Assembly (NCBI GenBank): GCA_017936585.1
Contig: JAGBFI010000037.1
Coordinates: forward strand, 1 to 55,440
Source: Clostridia bacterium
GTDB taxonomy: Bacteria > Bacillota > Clostridia > Christensenellales > UBA1242
Length of the DNA: 55,440 nucleotides
Direction of reading: 5' to 3'
Both the position numbers and the translations under genes were made by a program. Numbering within the stretch: position 1 is the stretch's first letter; each line of letters opens with the position of its first letter. The notes under the pieces are model-generated. The model made no database searches. It was given only the letters and a program-made list of their open reading frames with translations, and was not told the origin of the DNA. Shown here piece by piece: positions 1 through 7,731 of the stretch.

Positions 1-23
1 AAAGAAGAGGCTGGAGGATTGCC

Positions 24-278
24 ATGGTGAAAAAAGAAATTGCTTTGAGTATAAAGCAAAAGATGAATTTAGAAATGAAATCGATTATGGAACTTTTGGA
101 TAAGATGTGCTTCTTAAATTTTTCAGATGAAGAAAAAGTGAAGCAGATTGAATACATCCGTTCCTGCCGCTTGAGATATCTTGAGTTGGAAAAGCAGCTT
201 ATTATGGAGAAACAGGCAGCAGGCATGAAGATAGGAAATTATCTTCATATATCTAAAAATAAATATTCAAATTATTGA
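24..278 (+). CDS. Small hypothetical protein of the mobile element
   Basis: This 84-residue, Lys/Glu-rich protein starts at ATG 24 with GGAGG about 8 nt upstream. It is predicted to be mostly helical with no membrane segment or Cys cluster. It is followed after 8 nt by the next gene, so the two are probably cotranscribed. I do not recognise the family. Its place ahead of a Rep gene would suit a small regulatory or accessory protein, but nothing in the sequence shows this. Confidence 0.6.
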   Translation: MVKKEIALSIKQKMNLEMKSIMELLDKMCFLNFSDEEKVKQIEYIRSCRLRYLELEKQLIMEKQAAGMKIGNYLHISKNKYSNY

Positions 279-286
279 GGTGAAAA

Positions 287-751
287 ATGAGTGAAAGAAT
301 TTATGAAGATTATATAAAAAATGGTTGTTGTCCAGCAGGCTTTAATGAGGCGTGTAAATCTTATGTGTTTGGACAATCAGTGGTTGATGTGTTGTTGGAT
401 AAAATTGCGGATTTAAAAGCAAAGATTGCAGAGAAAGATAAAGAAATTAAAGAAATTAAAATTGATTTGGGAATGTATAAATCTGTTAATCAATTTTTAA
501 ATGAATATGGATTTGAAAAAGCAAAGAAAGTTTTACTTTCTATTGAAAAACAAAAGACAAAAGACGAAAACTTGGCTGCAATAGCTGAGTTGCATAGACT
601 GAAAGGTTTTTGTGATAGGTGGAAAAGGTCAGATGGTTCTTTTGATTATGTAATAGTTCAACATACTGCAGGAAATAGATTGTTTCCAACTTTATATGGT
701 TTTATCGACCAAATAATCAATCAGTTGGAGGTAGAAAATGGTCGGTTATGA
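287..751 (+). CDS. Hypothetical coiled-coil protein of the mobile element
   Basis: A 154-residue protein with GAGGTG just before its ATG. Residues about 35-65 form a heptad-like Lys/Glu/Ile helix (DKIADLKAKIAEKDKEIKEI), which looks like a short coiled coil. The N-terminus has two adjacent Cys (GCCPAGF). The 3' end overlaps the start of the Rep gene by 14 nt, so the two are likely translationally coupled. The family is not recognised; a partner or cofactor of the Rep protein is a guess from gene order only. Confidence 0.65.
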   Translation: MSERIYEDYIKNGCCPAGFNEACKSYVFGQSVVDVLLDKIADLKAKIAEKDKEIKEIKIDLGMYKSVNQFLNEYGFEKAKKVLLSIEKQKTKDENLAAIAELHRLKGFCDRWKRSDGSFDYVIVQHTAGNRLFPTLYGFIDQIINQLEVENGRL

Positions 752-1052
752 TTGGTTTTTAACGTTTAATTCTAAAAAGAGTTGTTGTGATTTTGAGCCT
801 TATATTTCTTCTTTTAAGGATTTGGAATACGCTATTTTTGTAAAGCATAGCGCTAAAATAGAAGGAAGGGAGCATTTTCATTTGTTACTTGTGTTTTCTA
901 AAAGAAAAAGTTTTGATGTGATAAAAAAATATTTTCCTTTTTCAGAAATACATCGTATAGAAAATTCCGTGATTCCGTTCAGGAATTATTGTTTGAAGCG
1001 ATTTTGTTGTATTGATGGTCCGTGTGAGATTGGAAAATTTTTGGATGAGTGA
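738..1052 (+). CDS. Minimal HUH-type Rep endonuclease, CRESS-like
   Basis: A 104-residue protein carrying all three rolling-circle Rep motifs in order and spacing. Motif I is WFLTFN (residues 6-11), motif II is EHFHLLL with the metal-binding His46-x-His48 pair, and motif III is YCLK with the putative nucleophile Tyr84 and Lys87. The YxxK form of motif III is that of CRESS-DNA viruses and related plasmids. In such proteins Tyr nicks one DNA strand and stays attached to the 5' end. The superfamily 3 helicase domain that normally follows is missing: the protein stops about 17 residues after motif III. GGAGGT lies 6 nt before the ATG. The function is inferred from motifs; a relaxase or transposase-like use is also possible. 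Confidence 0.72.
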   Translation: MVGYDWFLTFNSKKSCCDFEPYISSFKDLEYAIFVKHSAKIEGREHFHLLLVFSKRKSFDVIKKYFPFSEIHRIENSVIPFRNYCLKRFCCIDGPCEIGKFLDE

Positions 1053-1060
1053 GGTGTGTC

Positions 1061-1615
1061 TTGAGTCTTAATATTGGTTATCTTTCTTGTGGCAGGACGG
1101 ATGCTTCTGATGAGGTTTATACTCCGTTTTATGCTGTAGAACCTATTTTAGAGTTTATTCCTAAAGATAAAAAGATATGGTGTCCTTTTGATGAGGAATG
1201 GTCTGCTTTTGTTCAATTGTTAAAAGAGAGAGGTTTTGATGTGATAAATTCTAATTTGACTGGTGGATATGATTTCTTTGAGTATGAGCCTAAAGAGTGG
1301 GATATTATAGTAACTAATCCTCCGTTTAGCAAAAAAGACAAGGTATTGAAAAGAGTTTATGAATTAGAAAAACCTTTTGCTTTGTTGCTCCCTATACAAA
1401 CTCTTCAATCTAAAGAAAGATTTAAATATCTTTCTCGTGGATGTGAGATACTTTGTTTTGATAAAAGAATTGATTATCACACAAATGGAAATATGGAAAT
1501 ATACACAACAGGTAATCACTTCGCAAGTGCATATTTTTGTAGAGGAATACTTCCTGCTCCATTGGTTTTTCGTAAATTAAATAAATATAATAGAACTTTA
1601 TTGGAGGTGAAATAA
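1061..1615 (+). CDS. Phage-type DNA adenine methyltransferase-like protein
   Basis: About 184 residues. The catalytic motif IV is IIVTNPPFSKKD, the N/D-P-P-F/Y signature of amino-methyltransferases. The N-terminal ASDEVYTPFYAVEPIL, the block WCPFDEEWSAF and the later KPFALLLPIQTLQ match small methyltransferase-like proteins common in phages and plasmids of gut Firmicutes, as I recall the family. A glycine-rich SAM loop is not obvious. I chose TTG 1061 because GAGGTG lies 4 nt before it; GTG 1049, overlapping the rep stop codon, is the alternative. It probably modifies element DNA against host restriction, or regulates replication (inference). Confidence 0.7.
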   Translation: MSLNIGYLSCGRTDASDEVYTPFYAVEPILEFIPKDKKIWCPFDEEWSAFVQLLKERGFDVINSNLTGGYDFFEYEPKEWDIIVTNPPFSKKDKVLKRVYELEKPFALLLPIQTLQSKERFKYLSRGCEILCFDKRIDYHTNGNMEIYTTGNHFASAYFCRGILPAPLVFRKLNKYNRTLLEVK

Positions 1616-1782
1616 TGGTTAGTTCATATCGTAAAACATTTTTTGTTTGTGAGTGTGATTTGTGTGGTTTAACTCTTGTTATTGAAAAATCTTCTAAGGT
1701 TTACAATAGGGCTCAAGCTGCACGTTCTTTTGGTTTTTCATATGGTAGAAATAGAAAGTGTTATTGTAAATATTGTAGGTAA
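1615..1782 (+). CDS. Small zinc-ribbon protein
   Basis: ATG 1615 overlaps the preceding stop (TAATG) and has GGAGGTGA 7 nt upstream, so translational coupling is strong. The 55-residue product has CECDLC near residues 12-17 and CYCKYC at residues 49-54, that is, two CxxC pairs about 33 residues apart, as in a four-cysteine zinc ribbon. Between them it is basic (RAQAARSFGF). Such mini zinc-ribbon proteins are common in phages and plasmids, often as DNA- or RNA-binding accessory factors. The exact role is unknown. Confidence 0.65.
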   Translation: MVSSYRKTFFVCECDLCGLTLVIEKSSKVYNRAQAARSFGFSYGRNRKCYCKYCR

Positions 1783-1823
1783 ATGGTTAAGAAGTTAAAC
1801 GTTTGACTACTGCTCCAGAACCT

Positions 1824-1843
1824 GTAGTTTTTCGAAAAACTAC
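1824..1843. repeat. Perfect 20-bp palindrome at the element end
   Basis: GTAGTTTTTCGAAAAACTAC is identical to its reverse complement. It lies between the last element gene and the terminator, about 95 bp from the tRNA-Met 3' end. It could be a recombination or Rep-binding site, or part of a double hairpin ending transcription. A T-run does not directly follow it, so it is not itself a typical terminator. Confidence 0.6.
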
Positions 1844-1850
1844 ATATAAA

Positions 1851-1880
1851 AAAACTAGGTTTTAAGCCTAGTTTTTTATT
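1851..1880 (+). terminator. Rho-independent terminator of the mobile-element operon
   Basis: The stem AAAACTAGG / CCTAGTTTT with a 7-nt loop is followed by a T-run. The run of A before the stem would also allow weaker termination from the tRNA side. Confidence 0.8.
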
Positions 1881-1936
1881 GTTATTAGTCCAAACGTTCC
1901 ATTCCAAAATATGAAGTGTTCGGATGTTGTTGATTT

Positions 1937-2013
1937 TGGTGGTGATAGGTGGGATCGAACCACCGACCTTATGGGTATGAACCATACGCTCTAACCAGCT
2001 GAGCTACATCACC
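1937..2013 (-). tRNA. tRNA-Met (CAU)
   Basis: On the minus strand GGTGATG pairs with TATCACC as the acceptor stem. The anticodon loop TTCATAC gives CAU, the T-loop TTCGATC is standard, and CCA is encoded. It lacks the three G-C pairs of an initiator anticodon stem, so it is the elongator tRNA-Met or an Ile2 tRNA modified to lysidine. Its 3' end faces the mobile element, which fits use as an attachment site. Confidence 0.93.
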
Positions 2014-2073
2014 ATGTGATAAAGATAATATCACAAAAAAAAAGTAAAAGTCAACGAATATTGGCAATTTTAT

Positions 2074-2102
2074 TTGCTTTTAACAAAAAAAATGATTATA
2101 CT
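2074..2102 (+). promoter_or_regulatory. Sigma-A type promoter of yqeY
   Basis: TTGCTT, 17 nt, TATACT. It lies 23 nt ahead of the yqeY start, with AAGGAG in between. Confidence 0.55.
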
Positions 2103-2124
2103 TTTCATATAAGGAGACAAAGAA

Positions 2125-2547
2125 ATGATTGAAGAGCAAATCAAAAAAGCAAACATTCAAGCGATGAAAGATAAGGATACTGTTGCAAGAGCCTTTTACA
2201 GTGTTTTGATGAACAAAATTATGTTGGAGAAGATTGCAAGACGCGAAAGTGGAAAGGAACTTGTTGATGCAGACATTTCAAACATCATTCAAAAAGTGAT
2301 CAAAGAGCTCAATGACGAGAAAGAAAACTATGTCAAAGTTGGAAACACTGCCCAAGTTGAAGTTATTGAAAGACAAATTGGAATTGCATCTGCATATTTG
2401 CCAAAGCAACTTTCGAAAGAAGAAATCAAGGCAATTATTGTTGCGCTTGAAGACAAGTCAATTCCAACAGTTATGAAACATTTTAAAGCAAACTACAATG
2501 GGCAAGTTGACATGAGACTTGTTCAAGAAGTTTTGAAGGAAATTTGA
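2125..2547 (+). CDS. yqeY: GatB/YqeY domain protein
   Basis: A 140-residue, full-length member of the YqeY family, related to the tail domain of the GatB amidotransferase subunit. The family blocks EQIKKANIQAMKDKD at the N-terminus, the central IERQIGIASAYLPKQLS and the C-terminal VQEVLKEI are all present. YqeY proteins are helical and presumed to bind tRNA, but their cellular role is not settled. AAGGAG lies upstream. The stop overlaps the ATG of the phosphoesterase gene (TGATG), so the two form an operon. Confidence 0.88.
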   Translation: MIEEQIKKANIQAMKDKDTVARAFYSVLMNKIMLEKIARRESGKELVDADISNIIQKVIKELNDEKENYVKVGNTAQVEVIERQIGIASAYLPKQLSKEEIKAIIVALEDKSIPTVMKHFKANYNGQVDMRLVQEVLKEI

Positions 2548-3239
2548 TGAAGGTTTTTGCTGTAAGTGATTTACATCTTTCGGTCAACAACCCAAAGCCA
2601 ATGGACATTTTTGGCCCTGCTTGGGATGGCTATGTTGACAAGATTTTTGCCGACTGGCAGGAGAAGGTGTCGGAAGACGACCTTGTTTTGCTTGCCGGTG
2701 ATTTTTCATGGGCAATGAAGCTTGAAGATACAAAATCTGATTTTGACATGCTGAAAAATCTGCCGGGAAAGAAGGTTATCATTCGTGGAAATCACGACTA
2801 TTGGTGGAACAGCATAACAGCGGTGCGTGGAATTTTGCCTGAAAAATTTTATGCCATTCAAAATGATGCCATAAAGTTTGAGGATGTGATTGTGTGCGGA
2901 ACGCGACTGTGGGTGCTTCCGGACGGAAAACCAATGACCGCGGAGAATGAAAAAATTTACAAGCGAGAACTCATTCGTCTTGAGCTGACTCTTCAAAATG
3001 CGCAAAAACTTCAAACAGAAAATGAGACAATCATTTGTATGCTGCACTATCCGCCTTACACATTCAAAGAAGAGGACAATGAGGTGACAGCACTTTTGGA
3101 AAAATACGGTGTCAAAAAAGTTGTTTATGGACACCTGCACGCCAACCGCAAGCAAAGTTTGTTTCTTGAAAAAAATGGAATTGAATATTATCTCACCTCT
3201 TGCGACATCGTTGAAAACCGACTTATTGAAATTCTTTAG
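2547..3239 (+). CDS. Calcineurin-like metallophosphoesterase
   Basis: A 230-residue phosphoesterase with the metal-binding blocks DLHLS (near residue 7), GDFSW, GNHDYWW and the C-terminal GHLHAN, the order D-x-H, GD, GNHD, GHxH of calcineurin-like enzymes. It resembles the predicted phosphohydrolase group often found near yqeY. The substrate cannot be read from the sequence; the family includes nucleotide and phosphoprotein hydrolases. ATG 2547 overlaps the yqeY stop and has GAAGGA 6 nt upstream, so I prefer it to TTG 2544. The protein is cytoplasmic, with no signal peptide. Confidence 0.88.
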   Translation: MKVFAVSDLHLSVNNPKPMDIFGPAWDGYVDKIFADWQEKVSEDDLVLLAGDFSWAMKLEDTKSDFDMLKNLPGKKVIIRGNHDYWWNSITAVRGILPEKFYAIQNDAIKFEDVIVCGTRLWVLPDGKPMTAENEKIYKRELIRLELTLQNAQKLQTENETIICMLHYPPYTFKEEDNEVTALLEKYGVKKVVYGHLHANRKQSLFLEKNGIEYYLTSCDIVENRLIEIL

Positions 3240-3271
3240 GCGACTTTGCTTAAAGAGTTTTTGTTTTTTTA

Positions 3272-3301
3272 TTGACTTTTGTGGCAATAATAGTGTAAAC
3301 T
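3272..3301 (+). promoter_or_regulatory. Possible promoter of the lipoprotein gene
   Basis: TTGACT followed after 18 nt by TAAACT. The same TAAACT-type -10 is seen before tRNA-Val. It lies about 50 nt before the start codon. Confidence 0.4.
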
Positions 3302-3353
3302 ATAAAAGAACTTTCACTGAAAAGTCTTTTTTCGGTGATTACTTGGAGATTAT

Positions 3354-4790
3354 ATGAAAAAATGGGCTAAAATTTTGTGTTGCCTCGCACTCTTCGCTTG
3401 CGTTTTGGCTGGCTGCGGAACTGTTGGCAACATCAACAACACGGAAAAAGAAATCATTTACAACGGAAATGCTGCCGTTTTGGTTGGAAATCACCTTTAT
3501 TATGGAAATAGTCATGTGGACACAGATTTTGAAAATGAAGAGGCATATCGCACAAGCGCTGGGAGTTCATATCTTGCAAGACTGGACACAAGCAAAAACA
3601 TGACAGGCATCAATGCAGACCTTTCACCAAAGCATGTTGAAAATGTTGCAAGCGAAGTGACAGGACACGACAAATCATTCATGTTTGTTCTTGGGCAAAA
3701 CATTTACTATGCAACACCAAACATCCACAAGGGTGAGGATGCAGAAGGAAATGTCAGCAACAACTTCTCATTCACAACAATCTACAAAAGTGCTTTGAAT
3801 GGTGATGGCAAGAAAGAACTTTACACAACAACAGCAGATGTGACACAAATTGAAACATTGAAATTCGATGGAAAATATTACATTGTCATTCTTGCAGGCG
3901 AAAAACTTGTGAAAATTGACCTCTCTTCAGACAAAGCAACAGAACTTGCAACAGGCGTAAAGAGTGCAGCAATGCCCGAGACATATGAAAAAAGCAAAGT
4001 TGGAAGCACTTTGGACTGGAACGGATATGTTTACTACACAACAGCCAAGAGCGATGAAAATTCAGCTCTTTCAGGCTATAATGTGAACCGTGTTGCCATC
4101 AACACTGAAAAAGCGGAAGCTGTTTACACAGCAGGCGGCACAAAAACAATCACATTCCTTGACAGGGAAAGAGACGTGCTTGTTTATTCAATTGGAAGCG
4201 AAGTTTATGTTTCAACAAAATCAAACAACAAAAACGATTTCATCAACTCACAACATTTGCTTCAAGCAACATCATCAATTTCAGGATTCAACCTTGTGAC
4301 TTCAGTTTCAACTGAGCAAGATGGAGCAAAGAAAGAAACAATCCACGGATATGTCTTCACAAGTGGTTCAGCACTCAACTATGTGACAAGCAATTTTGCA
4401 AGAGAAGGAGCAATCACTTTCAAAGATGCAGCCGGAACAGCAATCACAGGCTATACAACAGTGCTTGTTTCAGGAAGAACGGTTTATCTTGCAACAACAT
4501 CTGCAATCTATAAAGCAGACATCTCAAGCGTGTTCATCACTTCAAGTGAAACAGTGACTTGTCAAACAATTGTCACAATGACAACAATCGACACAGGAGC
4601 ATTTGCTTTTGACGGAGATTATGTTTATTACTACGCAGGACTTGAAACACTCGAATCTGAAGGTGGAGAAACAACAGAAGTTGAAGATGATTCACTCTAT
4701 CTTTACAGAGCCAAAATTTCAAGTTCGCAAAATGCCAAAGCATATCAGCTTTTGAGTGCGGCTCAAGATTCAGACAGAAAAAACAAATAA
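3354..4790 (+). CDS. Secreted lipoprotein, beta-propeller-like
   Basis: This 478-residue protein begins with a lipoprotein signal: Lys-rich start, hydrophobic core and the lipobox LAGC with the lipidated Cys21. The mature part is rich in Thr, Ser, Val and Tyr and repeats short modules such as GNHLYYGN, WNGYVYYTTA and FDGDYVYYYAG. This is the pattern of DUF5050-like or other beta-propeller blades. It is probably anchored on the outer face of the membrane. No catalytic motif is visible. The gene is monocistronic, with its own promoter-like site and a terminator overlapping the stop codon. Function unknown. Confidence 0.75.
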   Translation: MKKWAKILCCLALFACVLAGCGTVGNINNTEKEIIYNGNAAVLVGNHLYYGNSHVDTDFENEEAYRTSAGSSYLARLDTSKNMTGINADLSPKHVENVASEVTGHDKSFMFVLGQNIYYATPNIHKGEDAEGNVSNNFSFTTIYKSALNGDGKKELYTTTADVTQIETLKFDGKYYIVILAGEKLVKIDLSSDKATELATGVKSAAMPETYEKSKVGSTLDWNGYVYYTTAKSDENSALSGYNVNRVAINTEKAEAVYTAGGTKTITFLDRERDVLVYSIGSEVYVSTKSNNKNDFINSQHLLQATSSISGFNLVTSVSTEQDGAKKETIHGYVFTSGSALNYVTSNFAREGAITFKDAAGTAITGYTTVLVSGRTVYLATTSAIYKADISSVFITSSETVTCQTIVTMTTIDTGAFAFDGDYVYYYAGLETLESEGGETTEVEDDSLYLYRAKISSSQNAKAYQLLSAAQDSDRKNK

Positions 4791-4814
4791 GAGGCAACAA
4801 CCTCTTATTTTTTT
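4785..4814 (+). terminator. Terminator of the lipoprotein gene
   Basis: Perfect 10-bp stem AAATAAGAGG / CCTCTTATTT with the 6-nt loop CAACAA and a T-run. The stem overlaps the stop codon. Confidence 0.88.
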
Positions 4815-4935
4815 GTCTTTGAAAATGTGCGATAATTTCAAACTTTTCCATTTATTTCATTGAAATTTTGAAAATATCTTTGTAAAGTTTGATTTTTCTA
4901 ACATTTTCCGTGACATTTTTTCTGATTTGACCATT

Positions 4936-4942
4936 TTCGACA
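4936..4942 (-). promoter_or_regulatory. 0A-box-like site upstream of spo0A
   Basis: TGTCGAA (minus strand) matches the 0A-box core. A second, imperfect element (TTTTGTCGCGAA, minus strand) lies about 12-25 bp nearer the gene. The site is about 115 bp before the spo0A start, which would fit autoregulation. Binding is an inference. Confidence 0.4.
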
Positions 4943-5056
4943 CTTTAGTGCCGTTCGCGACAAAAACGCCCTTTTTTCTATTTCTCGCTATGTGAATATT
5001 TATGTTATCTTAATCATGTTTTGCAGAGCAAATTAAAAATAAGGAGATTTATTGTT

Positions 5057-5806
5057 ATGGAAAAGATTAAAGAAACAAAATTACCAAAGATTTACATTGC
5101 TGACGCAACAGAGGATAACCTTTTGATTGATTATTTCAAAAACAACTCAAATTTTGATTTCATTGGGGCGAGTTTCGATGGCGAGCAGGTTGTGGAAGCG
5201 GTGAAAAAAGAAAAACCTGATGTGCTTGTGATGGAGGTTATGCTTTCAAGTTTGGACGGCTTTGCGGTTATGGAAAAATTAAGAGATTTGAAAGAAGAGA
5301 TGCCAAAGGTGTTTTTCGTTTCAAATCTCTCACACAGCGGATTTGTGACAAAAGCAATTCAAATGGGGGCAAGTTATTTCATGGTGAAGCCGGTTTCTCC
5401 TGAAAACTTGGAAAATCGCATTTATGAGGTGTTCAACAACGGGCGTCATAACAGCGAAAGCAAGCAACTTGACGAAAAAATTTCAAATATTTTCATCAGC
5501 ATTGGTATTCCGGCGCATATAAAAGGATATCAGTTCCTTCGCGAAGCGGTCAAACTTGCCGTTGAGGAACCAGAAATCATCGGTTCAATCACAAAGAAAC
5601 TTTATCCAACCATTGCAGAGCGTTTTGAAACAAGCTCAAGCAAGGTGGAGAGAGGAATGCGTCATGCCATCGAAGTTGCTTGGAACAGAGGTAAAATCGA
5701 GAACATAAACAACATTTTTGGGCTGAAGATTTACAATCGCAACGAAAAACCAACAAATGGAGAACTTATTGCACTCATCGCTGACAAAATGATTATGGAC
5801 GGCTGA
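5057..5806 (+). CDS. spo0A: Spo0A, sporulation regulator with degenerate receiver domain
   Basis: A 249-residue, two-domain protein. Residues about 140-249 match the Spo0A effector domain closely: IGIPAHIKGYQFLREAV, GSITKKLYPTIAERF, the recognition-helix block SSSKVERGMRHAIEVAW, and KPTNGELIALIADK. Residues about 11-125 are a receiver domain, but it is degenerate. The phosphoacceptor Asp is Glu60 (VLVMEVM), the second Asp of the acidic pocket is Ala17 (IADA), and the switch Thr is Ser89. Lys111 is kept. Glu often mimics phospho-Asp, so the protein may be active without a phosphorelay (inference). ATG 5057 follows AAGGAG. Spo0A binds 0A boxes to start sporulation. Confidence 0.92.
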   Translation: MEKIKETKLPKIYIADATEDNLLIDYFKNNSNFDFIGASFDGEQVVEAVKKEKPDVLVMEVMLSSLDGFAVMEKLRDLKEEMPKVFFVSNLSHSGFVTKAIQMGASYFMVKPVSPENLENRIYEVFNNGRHNSESKQLDEKISNIFISIGIPAHIKGYQFLREAVKLAVEEPEIIGSITKKLYPTIAERFETSSSKVERGMRHAIEVAWNRGKIENINNIFGLKIYNRNEKPTNGELIALIADKMIMDG

Positions 5807-5930
5807 TTTGGAGCTTAAATTGGCTGCCATGTGGATATGAGAAGTGGTAAAAAATCTGAAAAATCGCAAGTTTTTTCTCCAAAAACAGCCTCAAAACTGC
5901 CAAAAAAGTAAAAAAAATTGATATTAGGTA

Positions 5931-5959
5931 TTGAATTACGTTTTTTGTTGTGTTATAAT
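5931..5959 (+). promoter_or_regulatory. Strong sigma-A promoter
   Basis: TTGAAT, 17 nt, TATAAT, placed 24 nt before the ATG at 5984 with AGGGGG in between. Confidence 0.75.
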
Positions 5960-5983
5960 AATCACATCTTAGGGGGTATTTCT

Positions 5984-7534
5984 ATGTCTAGAACTTTCTC
6001 AAAAATTATGGTTGTCTGTGCAATGGTCATTCTTTTGCCACTTATGGTTGTTTGCACAGCGTTCGCCGCATACAACGCAATTGACGCGATTGTAAATGTG
6101 AAGACAATCGTTGATGTAAAGTCAGTTGACCAAAGCGTTTATGCAAGCGTGATGTATGATGGTGAATCAAATGAAACATTCACAATCAAAAAAGGTCACA
6201 CACAAAAAGCAGAAATTAAAGCACACTATTCAAAGGCTGCTTATGAATTCCTCGGTTGGTTTGTTGGTGACGAAAAAAAATATGAAAGTGCAAAAGCAAA
6301 CAACACAGTTGAGCTCAACAATGCAGAAACACTTTCATTCAACATGACTGACGCTGAAAATTATTTGGCAGTTTATGAAATCGTGAAATATGACGTTTCG
6401 TATGACTATCCAGAAGACCCTGAAGTTGACATTGACGACGTTTTCTCAACAACAGCTCCAGAGGGCGGAAAATATCAATATAACTACGGCGAAGCTCTTC
6501 CAACGCTCACAACAACAAATCCAGAATATTATTTTGCTGGCTGGGTTGTGAACGGCGCAAGATACACAACAGCAACATTCGCACAAGCTGACACATATGT
6601 TTTGGCTCACCCATGGCTTGAAGTTGAAAAGGTGGCAATCACATTCAAAGCAGGCGACACAGTTCTCAAGACTGAAGATGTGATCAAAGATCAAACATAT
6701 GTTCTTCCAACAGTTGAAGACCTTATTGCAGGAACCTCTGTTGAAAACTCATACAAAGTCGCAGGCTACACATACAGCTGGGCAATCAACGGTGCAACAG
6801 TGACACAAATAAACCCAACAGCAGCATGCACAGTTGAAATCAAAGCAACTCCAATTCAATACACAGCAACACTCAAATATGACGCATCTCTTCTTGCAGA
6901 AGGTCAAGTCGTTGAGGCTGTGACATTCACGGTTGAAGATTATGACGGATTTGACGCTTGGTTCAACCTTGACTTGAAATATTCATTCACATCGATTAAA
7001 GGGTTTAACTTTAAAAACGGAACAACAGACAAAACTGTTCTTGCTTATGGAACAGGTGCAAGCTTGGCAGAATTTGTTGCAGAAGATTTCCCAACAACAT
7101 CTGCATCAGTTGAAATTGAAATGCTTATCAACAGTGATTACTCATCACTCAAGGTGACAGGAACAACATCATTCAAAGCTGGAAGCGGCAGCATCTTCAA
7201 CAAAGATGTATACAAACTTGTTGATGTCAATGGCGTTGAAGATTATGAAGTTGTTGAAGGATTGGACGGAGCTCAAAAACTTGGGACTCAAACAATCAAA
7301 GAACTTCTTGATGTTGAAGGAACAACCCTTGCAGCATCAAACGGAGATGGAACATACACAGAAGTTAAACTTGTTGCATTGATTGTAAACGGGCACGAAC
7401 TTTCAGTTCCAGTTGACGGAAGAGAAAATGTTTACGATTTGATTGAAGCGCTTTTGGCAAATGGCAAGACAAGTGCGGTTGACGGAGAGGTGTTCACAAT
7501 CAACTCACTTCAAGCTTGTTTTGAAACAATCTAA
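5984..7534 (+). CDS. Secreted surface protein with Listeria-Bacteroides-like repeats
   Basis: A 516-residue protein. Residues about 7-30 form a hydrophobic signal or anchor (VVCAMVILLPLMVVCTAFA). Two modules follow with the FLGWFV / FAGWVV core and aromatic flanks of InlB B-type (Flg_new) repeats, at about residues 55-120 and 150-200. The rest is Thr/Val-rich and looks like beta-sandwich. ATG 5984 follows AGGGGG; upstream in-frame codons have no ribosome binding site. No LPxTG motif or C-terminal anchor is visible, so it is either tethered by its N-terminus or released. Adhesion is the usual guess for this family. Confidence 0.75.
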   Translation: MSRTFSKIMVVCAMVILLPLMVVCTAFAAYNAIDAIVNVKTIVDVKSVDQSVYASVMYDGESNETFTIKKGHTQKAEIKAHYSKAAYEFLGWFVGDEKKYESAKANNTVELNNAETLSFNMTDAENYLAVYEIVKYDVSYDYPEDPEVDIDDVFSTTAPEGGKYQYNYGEALPTLTTTNPEYYFAGWVVNGARYTTATFAQADTYVLAHPWLEVEKVAITFKAGDTVLKTEDVIKDQTYVLPTVEDLIAGTSVENSYKVAGYTYSWAINGATVTQINPTAACTVEIKATPIQYTATLKYDASLLAEGQVVEAVTFTVEDYDGFDAWFNLDLKYSFTSIKGFNFKNGTTDKTVLAYGTGASLAEFVAEDFPTTSASVEIEMLINSDYSSLKVTGTTSFKAGSGSIFNKDVYKLVDVNGVEDYEVVEGLDGAQKLGTQTIKELLDVEGTTLAASNGDGTYTEVKLVALIVNGHELSVPVDGRENVYDLIEALLANGKTSAVDGEVFTINSLQACFETI

Positions 7535-7563
7535 AAAAAAATTGAAAAACTTTTGAAAAAAAG

Positions 7564-7593
7564 TTGACACAGTCTCTCTAAGTGTGTTAAACT
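7564..7593 (+). promoter_or_regulatory. Promoter of tRNA-Val
   Basis: TTGACA, 18 nt, TAAACT (or 17 nt to TTAAAC). Placed 12 nt before the tRNA 5' end. Confidence 0.6.
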
Positions 7594-7605
7594 TAGAGAG
7601 CAATT

Positions 7606-7681
7606 GGGAGTTTAGCTCAGTTGGTAGAGTACCTGCCTTACAAGCAGAGGGTCATAGGTTCGAGCCCTATAACTCCCACCA
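7606..7681 (+). tRNA. tRNA-Val (UAC)
   Basis: The acceptor stem GGGAGTT pairs with AACTCCC, the anticodon loop CTTACAA gives UAC, the T-loop is GTTCGAG, and CCA is encoded. The cloverleaf is complete. Confidence 0.96.
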
Positions 7682-7692
7682 AAAGAAAAAAG

Positions 7693-7718
7693 AACAGTAT
7701 TAGAACTGTTTTTTTTTC
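7693..7718 (+). terminator. Terminator after tRNA-Val
   Basis: Stem AACAGT / ACTGTT with a 6-nt loop, followed by a run of nine T. Confidence 0.75.
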
Positions 7719-7731
7719 GAAGAGAAGGGGA

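Larger units (their letters stand above)
1..1880 (+). mobile_element. Right end of a probable integrated mobile element (HUH Rep type)
   Basis: Five short genes lie head to tail on the plus strand with overlaps or gaps of a few bases: two unknown proteins, a minimal HUH Rep endonuclease, a phage-type adenine methyltransferase and a 55-residue zinc-ribbon protein. The block ends in a terminator, and about 60 bp further on is the 3' end of a tRNA-Met gene, a classic integration target. The left end lies outside the window. No integrase, capsid gene or second att copy is visible, so prophage, plasmid-derived island and ssDNA-virus-like element all remain possible. That it is mobile is inferred from gene content and position. 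Confidence 0.6.
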
